A DNA stretch of 64,000 nucleotides from Paramagnetospirillum kuznetsovii (GCF_003284725.1 NZ_PGTO01000007.1:62001-126000); one strand, 5' to 3'; positions 9,634-19,048 are shown, numbered from the stretch's first letter. Numbers and translations are program-made. The notes: generated from the sequence alone by a model not told the origin.

Positions 9634-9683
9634 TTTTTCCTCGCTGTCTTGCGCGTCAGCATAGCCCGAAATAAATGTACCGC

Positions 9684-11561
9684 CTATCCCTCGGCACCCA
9701 GTGAGACCGGGTAGGTCCGGGTCGCCAACCACATGCCCATCATCAAGCCGATCATCATCTGGCCACTGGAAGAGGGGTAGAGTTCGCCCCGGCGGCGGCC
9801 ATCCAGGTAGGCGGCATGGGCAGCCCGATAGTCTGCGGCATCGATGCCGGATTCATCGAGATGGCCAAATGCTTTTGCGGCAAGACGCTCGAAGGCCGGA
9901 TCCGACGAGATCGAGTCATTCCAGCACAGGTTAAATCCCATGCCTTTCTTGGCCGCCCAGGCGATGTCGGGGGGCACGAATCGTTCATAGTATTTCTTCG
10001 GGATGAATTTATTCAGGTCGACGCGGGCACTGTCGCCAATCTTGAATTTTTGCGGTTGTCTGGCGGCAAACTCCACCATCCGGTAGTCCAGGAATGGGCT
10101 GCGCAATTCGACCTGGGCCGCTAACCCGGATATATCCGGCAGCCGATACAGTCCATCGACGGCATTCCATTTCAGAGCGGTGAACATGTGAAGGTCGAGC
10201 AAGGACTCCACTTCTGCTTCTTGCATATCATCGGTTAACTGGCGCAGCCATTTGTCCTCCGGCGGATCACCTCCGCCGGATCGTCCTTGGCAGTAGGCGA
10301 TCAAATCATTGCAGAATCCCATGCCAACGTTACGGCCCTGGAAGCGTGTTTCGATCCGGCGAAAGCGCTTCGGCAACCACCGCTCCAGCATTCTGCGGCG
10401 GTCGTCGCGGGCGATCGCCTCCATTCCGTCATAGCCGGCGAACAGTTCATCGGCGCCGCCTCCGCACAGAACGACGGTGGCATGGGGCTTCATGAACTCG
10501 TAAAGAATCTCAGAATAAACCAGCGGCATCTGGTGGGTGGGCTGATCATAGGGCTGGTAGGCACGCGGTAGGCGTGGCAGCAGGTCGCGACGGTAGTCAA
10601 AATTAATATAATGCCAGTCAAGACCAAGGAGCCTAGCGGTGCGTTCAGCGATTTGCTTTTCAATGCTGGGGTCGTCAGGAGCGTCGTAGTCGATGGTGAA
10701 CACCTTAGGGCAGGTGTTGAGGCGTTTGGCGCAGATAGCGGCAATGGTCCCAGAATCGACTCCACCGGAAAATGACAAGGCGAGCGGCACATCCGATTCG
10801 AGGCGAATTCTGACGGCGTCTGTCAGGATCTCGCCGTACTCCTCGATGGCGTCGTCGAGGCGCGGTCGCTTTGTCTTGCCGCAGGAAAAGGTCCAATAGC
10901 GAGTGACCTCCGGTTCAGTCTTTCCGGATGCAAGGGTTGCCCAGCAGCCTGCTGGCAACGCGTGCGCTTGCTCGAAAACCGTAGCGCTGCCAGGTAAGCC
11001 GCCCAGCATGGCAAGCAGGTGTAGCGCTGCCCGCGAGAGCGTCCCGCTCCAGCCCGGGCATTTGGTGAAGGCGTCGATGTTCGAGGCGAAATAGAACACG
11101 CCGCCAAGCGAGGCATGCGCCAGCGGCTTCTTGCCCAACCGGTCGCGCGCAATGAATAAGGCGCGTTCGTGGCGGTCCCAGATCGCGAAGGCAAACATGC
11201 CGTTCAGTCGTCTGCAAACATCCGGGCCCCATGCCTTGAACCCTTCCAGGAGCACCTCAGTATCGCTATTGGTGAGGAAGCGCGCCCCCCGTTCCTCCAA
11301 TTCGCGGCGCAAGGCCCGGTAATTATAGATTTCACCATTGTAGGTCGCCATGTAACGGCCGCTGCTATCTGCCATCGGCTGGTCGCCGGTGGCGAGATCG
11401 ATCACGCTCAGGCGGGAATGAAACAGGCGTACCCGTTCGCCATCAGTCCACTCGCCCTCACCATCGCGACCGCGGTAGCGGATGGCGGTGGCCATTTGGC
11501 TTCCCACGGCTTGGGGTAGCGCGGCGATGGCTGGACCTACATACCCGGCGATGCCGCACAT
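9684..11561 (-). CDS. asnB: AsnB-type glutamine amidotransferase (copy 2)
   Basis: This 625-residue protein begins MCGIAGYVG (Cys2 nucleophile), with TYNGEIYNY at about 73-81. The synthetase P-loop is SGGVDSG at 265-271, where the last Ser of the usual SGGxDSS is Gly. LCGGGADELFAGYD and LRSPFLDYRMVEF complete the synthetase half. Sequence divergence from copy 1 is high, so these are not recent duplicates. It sits between the sulfotransferase and the deacetylase in the exporter operon, and probably amidates a glycan carboxylate. Confidence 0.9.
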   Translation of the reverse strand: MCGIAGYVGPAIAALPQAVGSQMATAIRYRGRDGEGEWTDGERVRLFHSRLSVIDLATGDQPMADSSGRYMATYNGEIYNYRALRRELEERGARFLTNSDTEVLLEGFKAWGPDVCRRLNGMFAFAIWDRHERALFIARDRLGKKPLAHASLGGVFYFASNIDAFTKCPGWSGTLSRAALHLLAMLGGLPGSATVFEQAHALPAGCWATLASGKTEPEVTRYWTFSCGKTKRPRLDDAIEEYGEILTDAVRIRLESDVPLALSFSGGVDSGTIAAICAKRLNTCPKVFTIDYDAPDDPSIEKQIAERTARLLGLDWHYINFDYRRDLLPRLPRAYQPYDQPTHQMPLVYSEILYEFMKPHATVVLCGGGADELFAGYDGMEAIARDDRRRMLERWLPKRFRRIETRFQGRNVGMGFCNDLIAYCQGRSGGGDPPEDKWLRQLTDDMQEAEVESLLDLHMFTALKWNAVDGLYRLPDISGLAAQVELRSPFLDYRMVEFAARQPQKFKIGDSARVDLNKFIPKKYYERFVPPDIAWAAKKGMGFNLCWNDSISSDPAFERLAAKAFGHLDESGIDAADYRAAHAAYLDGRRRGELYPSSSGQMMIGLMMGMWLATRTYPVSLGAEG

Positions 11562-11601
11562 GCCCGGATCATCCCTTTGGTTGGAGTGAAGTCTGATCGC
11601 C

Positions 11602-12432
11602 TTAAGAGTAGCCGAACATCACCGGAAGATTTCTGGCGATCAGCGCCTCGAATTTTTCTGCCTGCCCCCCGGAGAGATGGGTCCGATATCCCCCAACTTC
11701 TCCCTTGCGAACATGGAAAGCATCGGGATTTGAACGATCACCAGGGCCGAAGACGGGAAGATTGGACGAGGGGTAGACGAGCTCTGCTCCACGGCTCTCC
11801 ATGTCCCTCATGTTGCGGAAGGATGCAAAGGACACCGCCTCATCAACCGCCGCCTGATGGGGGGACTCACCCAGGAAGGCCAGAATTTCCTTTAAAATTC
11901 TGCCGGGATCTTTGCGAGCATCCTCATAACGGCGCAGGTAAAAGCCGCGGAGGCCATGCTTATTTTCCGCCCATATGGAGTAGAATCTTATGAGTTTTTC
12001 AAGACCAAAAACATCATCATTAATAAAATCCACGAGATCCCCTTTAAAACTTCCGACTTGGTGCTTCATCTGCATGTAGTGCGAGACGAGAGTGTCAAGC
12101 GGATGGCGAACCATGAGGATAACCTTCAGTTCGCGAAAGGGATCGACTACGGATTCGGCACTTAAATCGTTAGCCGCCTGACTATTCCAAGTCAGGGGAG
12201 CATGGGTAAATCCGCCAACAAAATTCGGTGCGGTTCGACAAGCTTGACGCACTCTGTCGATGTCATCAAAAAAAACAAGTTGCTCATTGCGAGATATGAT
12301 CTGCACATATTTAGCGAGCTCGAATTGGAACCATGTCGTTCCAGTTTTTGGGTAGGAGATGGCCGAAAATACGGGAGAAGGTAAATCCCGCTCTTTTTTT
12401 GAGCATAATTTATTGACAAATTGATGAAACAT
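11602..12432 (-). CDS. PAPS-dependent sulfotransferase
   Basis: This 276-residue protein carries the 5'-phosphosulfate loop YPKTGTTW at 27-34 and the 3'-phosphate motif RHPLDTLVSHY at 109-119 (Arg109, Ser117). Both are hallmarks of the sulfotransferase_1 family that moves sulfate from PAPS to a hydroxyl or amino group. The start is fixed by a strong ribosome site, GGGAGG, four bases before ATG 12432 and just past the wzt stop (12443). Position directly after the exporter genes suggests that the exported glycan, or its lipid carrier, is sulfated. The 5' half is clearly more AT-rich than its neighbours, which may mean separate acquisition. Confidence 0.88.
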   Translation of the reverse strand: MFHQFVNKLCSKKERDLPSPVFSAISYPKTGTTWFQFELAKYVQIISRNEQLVFFDDIDRVRQACRTAPNFVGGFTHAPLTWNSQAANDLSAESVVDPFRELKVILMVRHPLDTLVSHYMQMKHQVGSFKGDLVDFINDDVFGLEKLIRFYSIWAENKHGLRGFYLRRYEDARKDPGRILKEILAFLGESPHQAAVDEAVSFASFRNMRDMESRGAELVYPSSNLPVFGPGDRSNPDAFHVRKGEVGGYRTHLSGGQAEKFEALIARNLPVMFGYS

Positions 12433-12442
12433 AATTCCTCCC

Positions 12443-13759
12443 TTATTGTGGAGATGCGTATTTTTCAATAATTGACCAGTTGGATTGCTGAACGAAAACC
12501 CCGTGATTTCGATTGTGGCCAATCCCGGCCACATAGGATCCGACGCTGACGAAGATTCGTATGGCATCGGGCACCGTGTCCAAGGTCTCCATCACGCCAT
12601 CCCTGAAACGGCCGAAGTCGACCATGACGGAATAATAGCCACTGGTGAGACGGATCTCGGGGATGATGCACTCGATCATTCCCCTGCCCTCGACCAGCAA
12701 GGCCTGTCCGGTATGAGTGCTGTGAATGGTCATCGCCCGATCGGCGGTCATCTCGGAAAACAGTAGGGCAAAATAGCCGTCCGGCTCGATCCCATCATTA
12801 TGGTAGTCGATACGCACGCGCATGCCTTCACCGGTATGGAAGACGGCGGTCTCTCCCCCGTCCAGTCGGCTGAGGGCGATTGCCTGGATCACATAGCTGC
12901 GCGGGCGCTCGAAATTATCGCGGTCGGCCAGGTCGGCGTGGGTCGTCAGCTTCTCCTCGACGCTGGCGTCGCTGGCGTTCTCGTCAGTGGGCAAGGCGTA
13001 TACGAGCTGGCGGTAATGAATGGAGGCATCCCCGGAGGAGCCGTAGAAAAGCGGCGCCCCCTGATCCAACAGAAGCGCCTTGTCGCAGAAGCGTTCTATC
13101 GCCCAGGGACTATGGCTGACGAACAGTACGGTGCGACCGTCATGCAGAATGCGCTCCATCGCCTCGATACATTTCTTCTGGAAGCCGGCATCACCGACCG
13201 CCATCACCTCGTCCAGGATGAGGATCTCGGTCCGAAGATGGATGGCGACGGAAAAGGCTAGTCGAACATACATGCCGCTGGAATAATGCTTAACTGGAGT
13301 GTCGATGAACTTAGCGAGTTCGGCAAAGTCGACGATGGAATCGAACTGCCGCATCACCTCGGCACGCTTTATTCCCAGCAAGCTGCCGTTGAGGAAAACA
13401 TTTTCACGACCGGTCAGATCGGGATGGAATCCGGTTCCCACCTCAAGCAGCGACCCAATGGTGCCATAGAGGCGAGCCATGCCGACGGTCGGCTCCACGA
13501 CCCCTGCCAGCATCTTAAGCAGAGTGCTCTTTCCCGAGCCGTTGCGGCCGATGATGCCGAGCGCCTCGCCTTCATGGAGCGTGAAGGAGACGTCCTTGAG
13601 CGCCCAGTAGTCGGCGCCTGTCGTCTTCGCGCGTCGGAATGGGTTAGTGACGGCCCGCCACAGTGAGCCGCCAGCCACGTCGGACGGATCCTCGCCGACG
13701 CCGATATGGTATCGCTTGCCCAGCCCCTCAACGATTACCGCTGGCCGCCCACCTGTCAT
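12443..13759 (-). CDS. wzt: Polysaccharide ABC exporter ATPase with C-terminal binding domain (Wzt)
   Basis: This 438-residue ATPase has Walker A GRNGSGKS at 71-78, signature YSSGMYVRLAFSV at about 159-171, Walker B ILILDEV at 179-185 and the switch His at 216. The GTGFHPDLTGRENVFLNG segment is typical of Wzt/TagH-type exporters. Residues from about 260 to the end form an extra beta-rich domain. In O9a/O12-type systems this domain recognises the chain end, so export would be coupled to a terminal modification. ATG 13759 overlaps the wzm stop by 4 nt (ATGA), which fixes the start and implies translational coupling. Confidence 0.93.
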   Translation of the reverse strand: MTGGRPAVIVEGLGKRYHIGVGEDPSDVAGGSLWRAVTNPFRRAKTTGADYWALKDVSFTLHEGEALGIIGRNGSGKSTLLKMLAGVVEPTVGMARLYGTIGSLLEVGTGFHPDLTGRENVFLNGSLLGIKRAEVMRQFDSIVDFAELAKFIDTPVKHYSSGMYVRLAFSVAIHLRTEILILDEVMAVGDAGFQKKCIEAMERILHDGRTVLFVSHSPWAIERFCDKALLLDQGAPLFYGSSGDASIHYRQLVYALPTDENASDASVEEKLTTHADLADRDNFERPRSYVIQAIALSRLDGGETAVFHTGEGMRVRIDYHNDGIEPDGYFALLFSEMTADRAMTIHSTHTGQALLVEGRGMIECIIPEIRLTSGYYSVMVDFGRFRDGVMETLDTVPDAIRIFVSVGSYVAGIGHNRNHGVFVQQSNWSIIEKYASPQ

Positions 13760-14613
13760 TCGTAGTCTACCGTCTCTTGCTCGTGGCGGCGAAATACCAT
13801 CCAGCCGATGACCAGGGTGGTCAGGGCGATCATCCAGGCGGCGGTGAACTGCCAAGTGAATTCAACGGGCTTGCCCAGCAGCGACCAGCGCAGGCCCTCG
13901 ACCATCCAATAGGTCGGGTTGATCTGGTAGTATGGACGAAGCCAGTCGGGCACCAGTGATGGACTGTAGACAATCGGCGTCAAGTACATCCACACCTGCA
14001 ACCCCAGAGTGATGACATAGGTGATGTCGCGGAACCGGACGATCACCACCGCCGAGAGCATCCCGATGCCGAGCCCCAAGATCAGCCCCAGGATCAGGAA
14101 GGTCGGCAGCATGATAATTTGCGGCGTCAGCGAATAGCCGGACAGCAGCATTACCACCAGTAGCAAGAGCAGCATCATGCCGGTATCGACCAGGGTTTTG
14201 ATCACCGAAGCCAGAGGCAGCAGGATGCGGGGAAAATAGATCTTGGATATGAGGCCCATGTTCTCATGCAGGCTCTGCGAGCTGTCTTGGATGACGCGCG
14301 AGAAGAATGTCCATGGGAGCAGTGCCGATAGCACGAAAACCGGATAGGGGATTCCGTCCGACGGCAACCTGAACAACATGCCGAAGAACACGCTGATGAG
14401 GATCATCTGAGCCAGGGGTTCGAAAAGAACCCACAAGACACCCAGCGCCATTTGGCGATACCGCGGCCCCAGATTGCGCCAAACAAGGGTCAGAAACAAT
14501 TCGCGGTAAGCGAAGGCTTCCCTGATCCCCAATTCCCTGTGCACGGTTCGGCCAGCCGCAACGACCCGAACCGGTCTGTCATCAGTAGGGGCAAGGATGA
14601 CGGTACTCTTCAT
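13756..14613 (-). CDS. wzm: Polysaccharide ABC exporter permease (Wzm)
   Basis: This 285-residue membrane protein has about six hydrophobic helices and the ABC-2 family signature region. An amphipathic N-terminal part (FLTLVWRNLGPRYRQMALGVLWVLFEPL) comes first and ISKIYFPRILLPLASVIKTL lies mid-protein. With Wzt it forms the inner-membrane channel that exports undecaprenyl-linked polysaccharide. It is the first gene of the minus-strand run 14613-4720. The intergenic region to the divergent gene at 14838 must hold its promoter. Confidence 0.93.
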   Translation of the reverse strand: MKSTVILAPTDDRPVRVVAAGRTVHRELGIREAFAYRELFLTLVWRNLGPRYRQMALGVLWVLFEPLAQMILISVFFGMLFRLPSDGIPYPVFVLSALLPWTFFSRVIQDSSQSLHENMGLISKIYFPRILLPLASVIKTLVDTGMMLLLLLVVMLLSGYSLTPQIIMLPTFLILGLILGLGIGMLSAVVIVRFRDITYVITLGLQVWMYLTPIVYSPSLVPDWLRPYYQINPTYWMVEGLRWSLLGKPVEFTWQFTAAWMIALTTLVIGWMVFRRHEQETVDYE

Positions 14614-14756
14614 GGGAACAGGGTGGTTTCCGGTGCAAAAATGCCGATTATTTTCTTTGGCATGATCCCCTCGGCGTCCGTGTGATTGAACCGCTGGACA
14701 CTACCAGTCGGACTGCTGCCGGTACAAGCCGCTCGGTGCGAATTTCTTGAACTAGG

Positions 14757-14779
14757 AGCCAAGTCCGCTTAGCTTGGCT
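14757..14779. promoter_or_regulatory. 7-bp-stem hairpin in the divergent wzm / fusion-gene region
   Basis: AGCCAAG at 14757-14763 and CTTGGCT at 14773-14779 are perfect inverted repeats with a 9-base loop. They lie in the 224-base divergent region 14614-14837. There is no T-run, so this is not a classic terminator; it could be an operator or a leader structure. Nothing else recognisable was seen in this gap. Confidence 0.25.
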
Positions 14780-14837
14780 TCTCCTCGCCGAACATGCTTG
14801 CCAAGGTCGATACGGCAGTTCCAAGATATCGTGGACC

Positions 14838-16886
14838 ATGTCCCCAATAAATTCAGGCACCATTACGAACACACAAGGCCGCGCTTGCCGTGGGCCGCTC
14901 TGGCTGGTTCGGAGCGAAATCGGGCAAGAATCGTGGGACGCTCTGATCCATGCGTCGCCCGATGGTGGAATGGACGGATTGTGGGCGTGGCAAGTCATGG
15001 TGTCCGACGTTACCGCGTGGCATGTCTTGGATCTCAGTTTCGGTGCGGTGGAGAACGGCGCCTTGGTTGCGGCGGTCCCGCTCTCTTTCAGTCCTGACGG
15101 CGGCTGCTTGGCTTCCCCTTGGTTTGGCGCGTCGGGACCGGTAATCGCGGAAGGGCTGCATTGGCGTCAACAACGACGTCTGCTCGTGGCCATCATGGAC
15201 CGGGTGCGCCAACTGGCTGCCGAGCATGGCGCCCGCTCTGTTGAATTTTCGCTTAGTCCGACATCACCCCGCTCCCTCGCCAATCGCTGGGGCATCAATC
15301 CACTCGCTGCGTTTGGGCTCAAGGACGTCTCGACACAATCACGGCTAATAGACCTCACATTAGGGGAAGCAGCTCTGTGGGAGGGTTTGTCCAAGGATTC
15401 CCGTTATCAGGTCCGGCGGGCGAGGGCAGCCGGATACACGGTAGAGCGTCGGCCGTGGGGCGAAATGCTGGACGACTACTACCGCACCCATGTTGAAACC
15501 TATCAACGCACCGGGGCTTCCCCCCATCCCAAAGCCTATTTTGACGGTGTGGCGCGCCTGATGGCGGCACAGGGCCGTGCGGAGCTTTGGGTCGGCCTAG
15601 CGGCGGGCAAAACGCCGGTAGCATTCCAGAATATTGCCCGTTTCGATGGCCGGTTTAAATATTGGACAGGGTGTTCGAGTGGCGAACATTTGGATTCGGG
15701 GGTCAATTATCTCCTTATGTGGTCGGCTATCGCGTCTGCTGCGACGGAAAATGGGCAGTGGTTCGAGATGGGGGAAACCTTCCCCGGCGAGGTGTCGAGC
15801 AAGAACGCCGGCCTGACGACCTTCAAGTCGAAATTTGGTGGCGAGGATCACCGGTCCTTCAAGGGAAGAATTGACTTTCCTCCTCCTGCCGAGGTGCCGA
15901 CGCCGAGGCCCGATGCGCCGATTTACACGCCTCCGCAGGAGAGTTGGGTCATGATCGCGACCGATTTCTTGCGGCTGGGTAAAAGAATCGTGGCGCGATC
16001 CGTGGGGCTTGGCCGGGCGTTACGTTGGCAGCGCAGGATGAGGCGACTGGCATCTTTGCTGCTGCATCCATTTCAGCTCGACGGATGTGGGCGGCCTGAA
16101 TGGACCAGCCCGGCAGATGCCGAAGCCGCTTTGCGGCGAACCTATTCGGCGGGGACAATCTATAAGGTCGATGACATTTGTGCGCTGCCAATCGGCTCGG
16201 GTATTTCATATTCGGATCGAGTGCTCGAGGCCAAATTGGATGCCGTGCGATCGTCGTGCTCGGGCGACGGTGTGGTGGTCGATCTGTGTTGCGCTACGGG
16301 CGCGCATCTTATGGCGCTGTCAGATCGGTTTCGTCGAGGAATCGGGATCGACTTCAGCGTGCCTTTCATCATCGACGCCGAGCGCCGTCGTCGGCAACAG
16401 GGCATCCAATCCGTGTCCTTCCTTGTGGGATCGGCCCGCGCCATTCCGATCACCTCCGGCAGTGTCGATACTGTCTATTGCTTGTCGGCCCTGTACCAGA
16501 TTCCGGAGGTTGAGGAGGTTTTCGTCGAAGTGTCGCGGATCCTGGCGCCGGGTGGCCGGTTCGTCGTCGAAATCGGCATAGCGCCCAGCCTCAACCAGAT
16601 GGTTTGCGCTGCCCAGCCGAACCTCCCCCAACTCCATCTGCTGACCTTGCCCGCCGCGTTGGCCATGCTGCGCCGACTGGGCCTGTCGGTGGCGACACAC
16701 CGAAGCTTCCAGCTTTTACCCATGTGGGGGGATCGCCCCAAATGGCTGAAGCCTTTGCTTTCCCAGCCGGTTGTCCGTTTTCTGATGCGCGATATCAATG
16801 GCCGGATGCTTGAAGAGCGTCTTGCCAGCCTTCCTGGACTGAAATATTTCGCGTTCCGACACCTGATTGTCTGCGTCAAGTCATAG
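14838..16886 (+). CDS. Fusion: FemAB-like acyltransferase plus SAM methyltransferase
   Basis: This 682-residue protein has two domains. Residues 1-350 are a FemAB/GNAT-like acyltransferase: DSRYQVRRARAAGY at 187-200, FKYWTGCSSGEHLDSGVNYLL around 273-293 and GLTTFKSKFGGE at 325-336 are the usual landmarks. From about 400 a class I methyltransferase follows, with motif I VVVDLCCATG at 479-488, GIDFSVPF at 503-510 and VDTVYCLSALYQIP at 543-556. FemAB relatives transfer aminoacyl or acyl groups; XrtA-type glycan loci often contain one. The fusion suggests two modifications on one substrate. It is a single gene, with the minus-strand wzm upstream and a convergent gene 18 bases downstream. The start ATG has only a weak ribosome site. 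Confidence 0.8.
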   Translation: MSPINSGTITNTQGRACRGPLWLVRSEIGQESWDALIHASPDGGMDGLWAWQVMVSDVTAWHVLDLSFGAVENGALVAAVPLSFSPDGGCLASPWFGASGPVIAEGLHWRQQRRLLVAIMDRVRQLAAEHGARSVEFSLSPTSPRSLANRWGINPLAAFGLKDVSTQSRLIDLTLGEAALWEGLSKDSRYQVRRARAAGYTVERRPWGEMLDDYYRTHVETYQRTGASPHPKAYFDGVARLMAAQGRAELWVGLAAGKTPVAFQNIARFDGRFKYWTGCSSGEHLDSGVNYLLMWSAIASAATENGQWFEMGETFPGEVSSKNAGLTTFKSKFGGEDHRSFKGRIDFPPPAEVPTPRPDAPIYTPPQESWVMIATDFLRLGKRIVARSVGLGRALRWQRRMRRLASLLLHPFQLDGCGRPEWTSPADAEAALRRTYSAGTIYKVDDICALPIGSGISYSDRVLEAKLDAVRSSCSGDGVVVDLCCATGAHLMALSDRFRRGIGIDFSVPFIIDAERRRRQQGIQSVSFLVGSARAIPITSGSVDTVYCLSALYQIPEVEEVFVEVSRILAPGGRFVVEIGIAPSLNQMVCAAQPNLPQLHLLTLPAALAMLRRLGLSVATHRSFQLLPMWGDRPKWLKPLLSQPVVRFLMRDINGRMLEERLASLPGLKYFAFRHLIVCVKS

Positions 16887-16904
16887 CGGGATCACCGTCC
16901 GCCA

Positions 16905-17969
16905 CTAGGTAAGACTATTCCGCAGGCCGTCTTCGAAAACGCCCGGCTGCATCAGGAACGTCCGGAGTTCTTGGCGGGTTAGGAACGGCTGGCTCTCCGA
17001 TACATATGTGTCGCTTACCGGCCGGGAGGTGTCACCCAGATAGCCATAAGGCACGGCCTCTATCATGGTGCGAAAGGCTGGCAGGATGACGAAAAATCCG
17101 TCGTCGATGTCATAGGCGCGGCCAGATTCCTCCCCATTCAGTAATTCCTCAAACAGCTTCTCACCCACTCTCACCCCCACCCGCTCTATCTGAATCGTCG
17201 TGGGAGCGTGGCCGAAATGGGGAGCGAGCATGGCGCACATTTCCTCCGCCAGATCGCTAATGCGGATGACAGGCATCTTGGTTACGAACACCTCGCCGCC
17301 ACAAGCCATCATCATGGACCGAATCAGAACGGAGACCGCCTCATCCAACGTCATCACAAAGCGGGTCATACGTTCGTCGGTCAAAGTCACAGGCCCCCCA
17401 TTGGCAATCTGTTGGGTAAACAGGGGAATGACAGATCCCTGGGATCCCGCGACATTACCGAATCGGGTGGAGGAGAAGATCGTCCGGTTCGGCCCTTTTG
17501 TCAGCGTATTGGCCGATGTGATCAAGCGTTCGCCCATCAGCTTGGAGGTGCCCATGACATTGGTGGGATTCACGGCCTTGTCAGAGCTGGTGAAAATCAC
17601 TCGCCGAACCGAATTGTCTACTGCCGCATTGATGAGGTTCTGAACGCCATTAATATTGGTCTGGACCGCCTGTGACGGGCTGCGTTCGCAAAGTGGGACG
17701 TGCTTGAAGGCCGCCGCGTGGAAGACAAAATCGATATCCACCAGCATGCGGCGCATGTGATCCGGGTCGCGGACATCGCAAAGGAACGGAGAGTATCGCG
17801 GTTCGCATCGGTACCGTTCGCCCTCCAGGAAGAGCGAGCTTTCATTGTTGTCCAGGGCACGCAATTCGGCGATCGGCAACTTTAGCAAGGTTTTGGCCAA
17901 GCATTTCCCAACCGTCCCCGCAGCCCCGGTAATCGCAATACGAGAATTGTTAAAAAAGGTCTGTTCCAC
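16905..17969 (-). CDS. Nucleotide-sugar 4,6-dehydratase, FlaA1/PseB/CapD type
   Basis: This 354-residue SDR begins with GTG (17969) after a GGAGGAG ribosome site. The NAD-binding motif TGAAGTVG is at 14-21. SDKAVNPTNVMGTSK is the family signature, in which Met replaces the usual catalytic Tyr of the YxxxK motif. The FlaA1/PseB/WbjB family converts UDP-GlcNAc to a 4-keto-6-deoxy sugar, some members also inverting C5. The product could feed the aminotransferase at 43443-44582 and the PglD-type acetyltransferase at 41869-42510. It is divergent from the deacetylase at 18125 and convergent with the fusion gene. Confidence 0.88.
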   Translation of the reverse strand: MEQTFFNNSRIAITGAAGTVGKCLAKTLLKLPIAELRALDNNESSLFLEGERYRCEPRYSPFLCDVRDPDHMRRMLVDIDFVFHAAAFKHVPLCERSPSQAVQTNINGVQNLINAAVDNSVRRVIFTSSDKAVNPTNVMGTSKLMGERLITSANTLTKGPNRTIFSSTRFGNVAGSQGSVIPLFTQQIANGGPVTLTDERMTRFVMTLDEAVSVLIRSMMMACGGEVFVTKMPVIRISDLAEEMCAMLAPHFGHAPTTIQIERVGVRVGEKLFEELLNGEESGRAYDIDDGFFVILPAFRTMIEAVPYGYLGDTSRPVSDTYVSESQPFLTRQELRTFLMQPGVFEDGLRNSLT

Positions 17970-17998
17970 GGCCTTGCTCCTCCGACATCCCGAGGTTT

Positions 17999-18030
17999 AG
18001 ACAGAATGTCTGCAATTTGGCAAGATTGCA
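17999..18030. promoter_or_regulatory. Two adjacent inverted repeats, possible operator
   Basis: AGACA-GAA-TGTCT (17999-18011) is followed immediately by TGCAAT, 8 bases, ATTGCA (18011-18030). Both are perfect dyads, lying 30-61 bases upstream of the dehydratase start in the 155-base divergent region. The placement fits a binding site for a dimeric regulator or a transcript leader structure. Confidence 0.3.
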
Positions 18031-18124
18031 TTCGCTCGACGATCCCATCCGGGTTGCCGCGGTCGACGGGGGTCTTTATTCTCCTCCCAGATCGCTTCCC
18101 GCGCATGAACGCTAGGACATCATC

Positions 18125-19048
18125 ATGGCAGGCTTGTCGCATCCGCCTTCCGCTAGTGCGGGTGTTTCGGGGGCACGCCGCCGCGTGGCGTGCATCAGCA
18201 TCGACGTGGAAGGCGACCACTCTTGTCCGGACAAGCGGATTCGCCTGCTGGAAAGCCGGGACAAGGTGCTCTCTCTGACCCGGCTTCTTGAAGCGCGGAA
18301 GGTGCCGCTGACTGTGTTCATGGTCATGTCACTGGCGGATCGGTATCGGATGGCCCTCGAAAAAATAGCCGGCGCAGTTCCGACGGAATTCGCCGTCCAC
18401 TCATTCAGCCATGATCTCCATCGGGCGGCCTCGCTCGACGAGATTCAGAGGGCGCGCGATGAATATATCCGCCAATGGGGCGTCGCCCCACGTGGCTACC
18501 GCGCTCCCAGCGGCCTTATCGACAAGCCAGGATTGCGGCGGTTGATGGATGCGGGTTTCGAATACGATTCGAGCATATTTCCAACTCGCCGGTTCGACGA
18601 GTTCGGCTATGATAATGCCCACTATCCTCGCATGCCGTTTGAATTCACCCACGATGATCGGCGGCTGATGGAAATGCCAATCGCAACTCTTCGTGGCATT
18701 CGTCTCCCATATGGGCTGACCTATGTGAAGCTATTGGGCATGGGGGCCTATCGGTTGCTCCTACCCGTGTTTCCCCTGCCTGAGATCGCGGTGGTTCATT
18801 TTCATCCTTGCGACCTGTATTTCAACGAGATTGCGAATAACGTCAGAGGGTGGAAGCGGCATGCCCATTTGCGAAACGCCTGCAATGCGACAAGCCTGCT
18901 GGCGGCCATGATCGATGCCCTGGCAGAACGAGGGTATGAATTTGTTCAGATGGGTCAACTGGTCACCGAGTTGAAGATATTGGGCGGATTGCGCATCTAT
19001 GATCTCGATCATCCCACCCAATCTCCCTTTGGAAGGACACGTGCATAG
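18125..19048 (+). CDS. Polysaccharide deacetylase (NodB homology)
   Basis: This 307-residue protein has the first NodB motif as CISIDVEGDHS (about 23-33) and the metal-binding HSFSHDLH (HSxxH) at about 92-99. RGYRAPSG is the third motif, and VVHFHPCDLY near residue 222 carries the fourth-motif His. These are the residues expected for a metal-dependent de-N-acetylase. It has no signal peptide, so a cytoplasmic nucleotide-sugar or lipid-linked substrate is likely. AGGA 7 bases before ATG 18125 supports the start. It is the first gene of a plus-strand run that includes the acyltransferase cassette. Confidence 0.85.
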   Translation: MAGLSHPPSASAGVSGARRRVACISIDVEGDHSCPDKRIRLLESRDKVLSLTRLLEARKVPLTVFMVMSLADRYRMALEKIAGAVPTEFAVHSFSHDLHRAASLDEIQRARDEYIRQWGVAPRGYRAPSGLIDKPGLRRLMDAGFEYDSSIFPTRRFDEFGYDNAHYPRMPFEFTHDDRRLMEMPIATLRGIRLPYGLTYVKLLGMGAYRLLLPVFPLPEIAVVHFHPCDLYFNEIANNVRGWKRHAHLRNACNATSLLAAMIDALAERGYEFVQMGQLVTELKILGGLRIYDLDHPTQSPFGRTRA

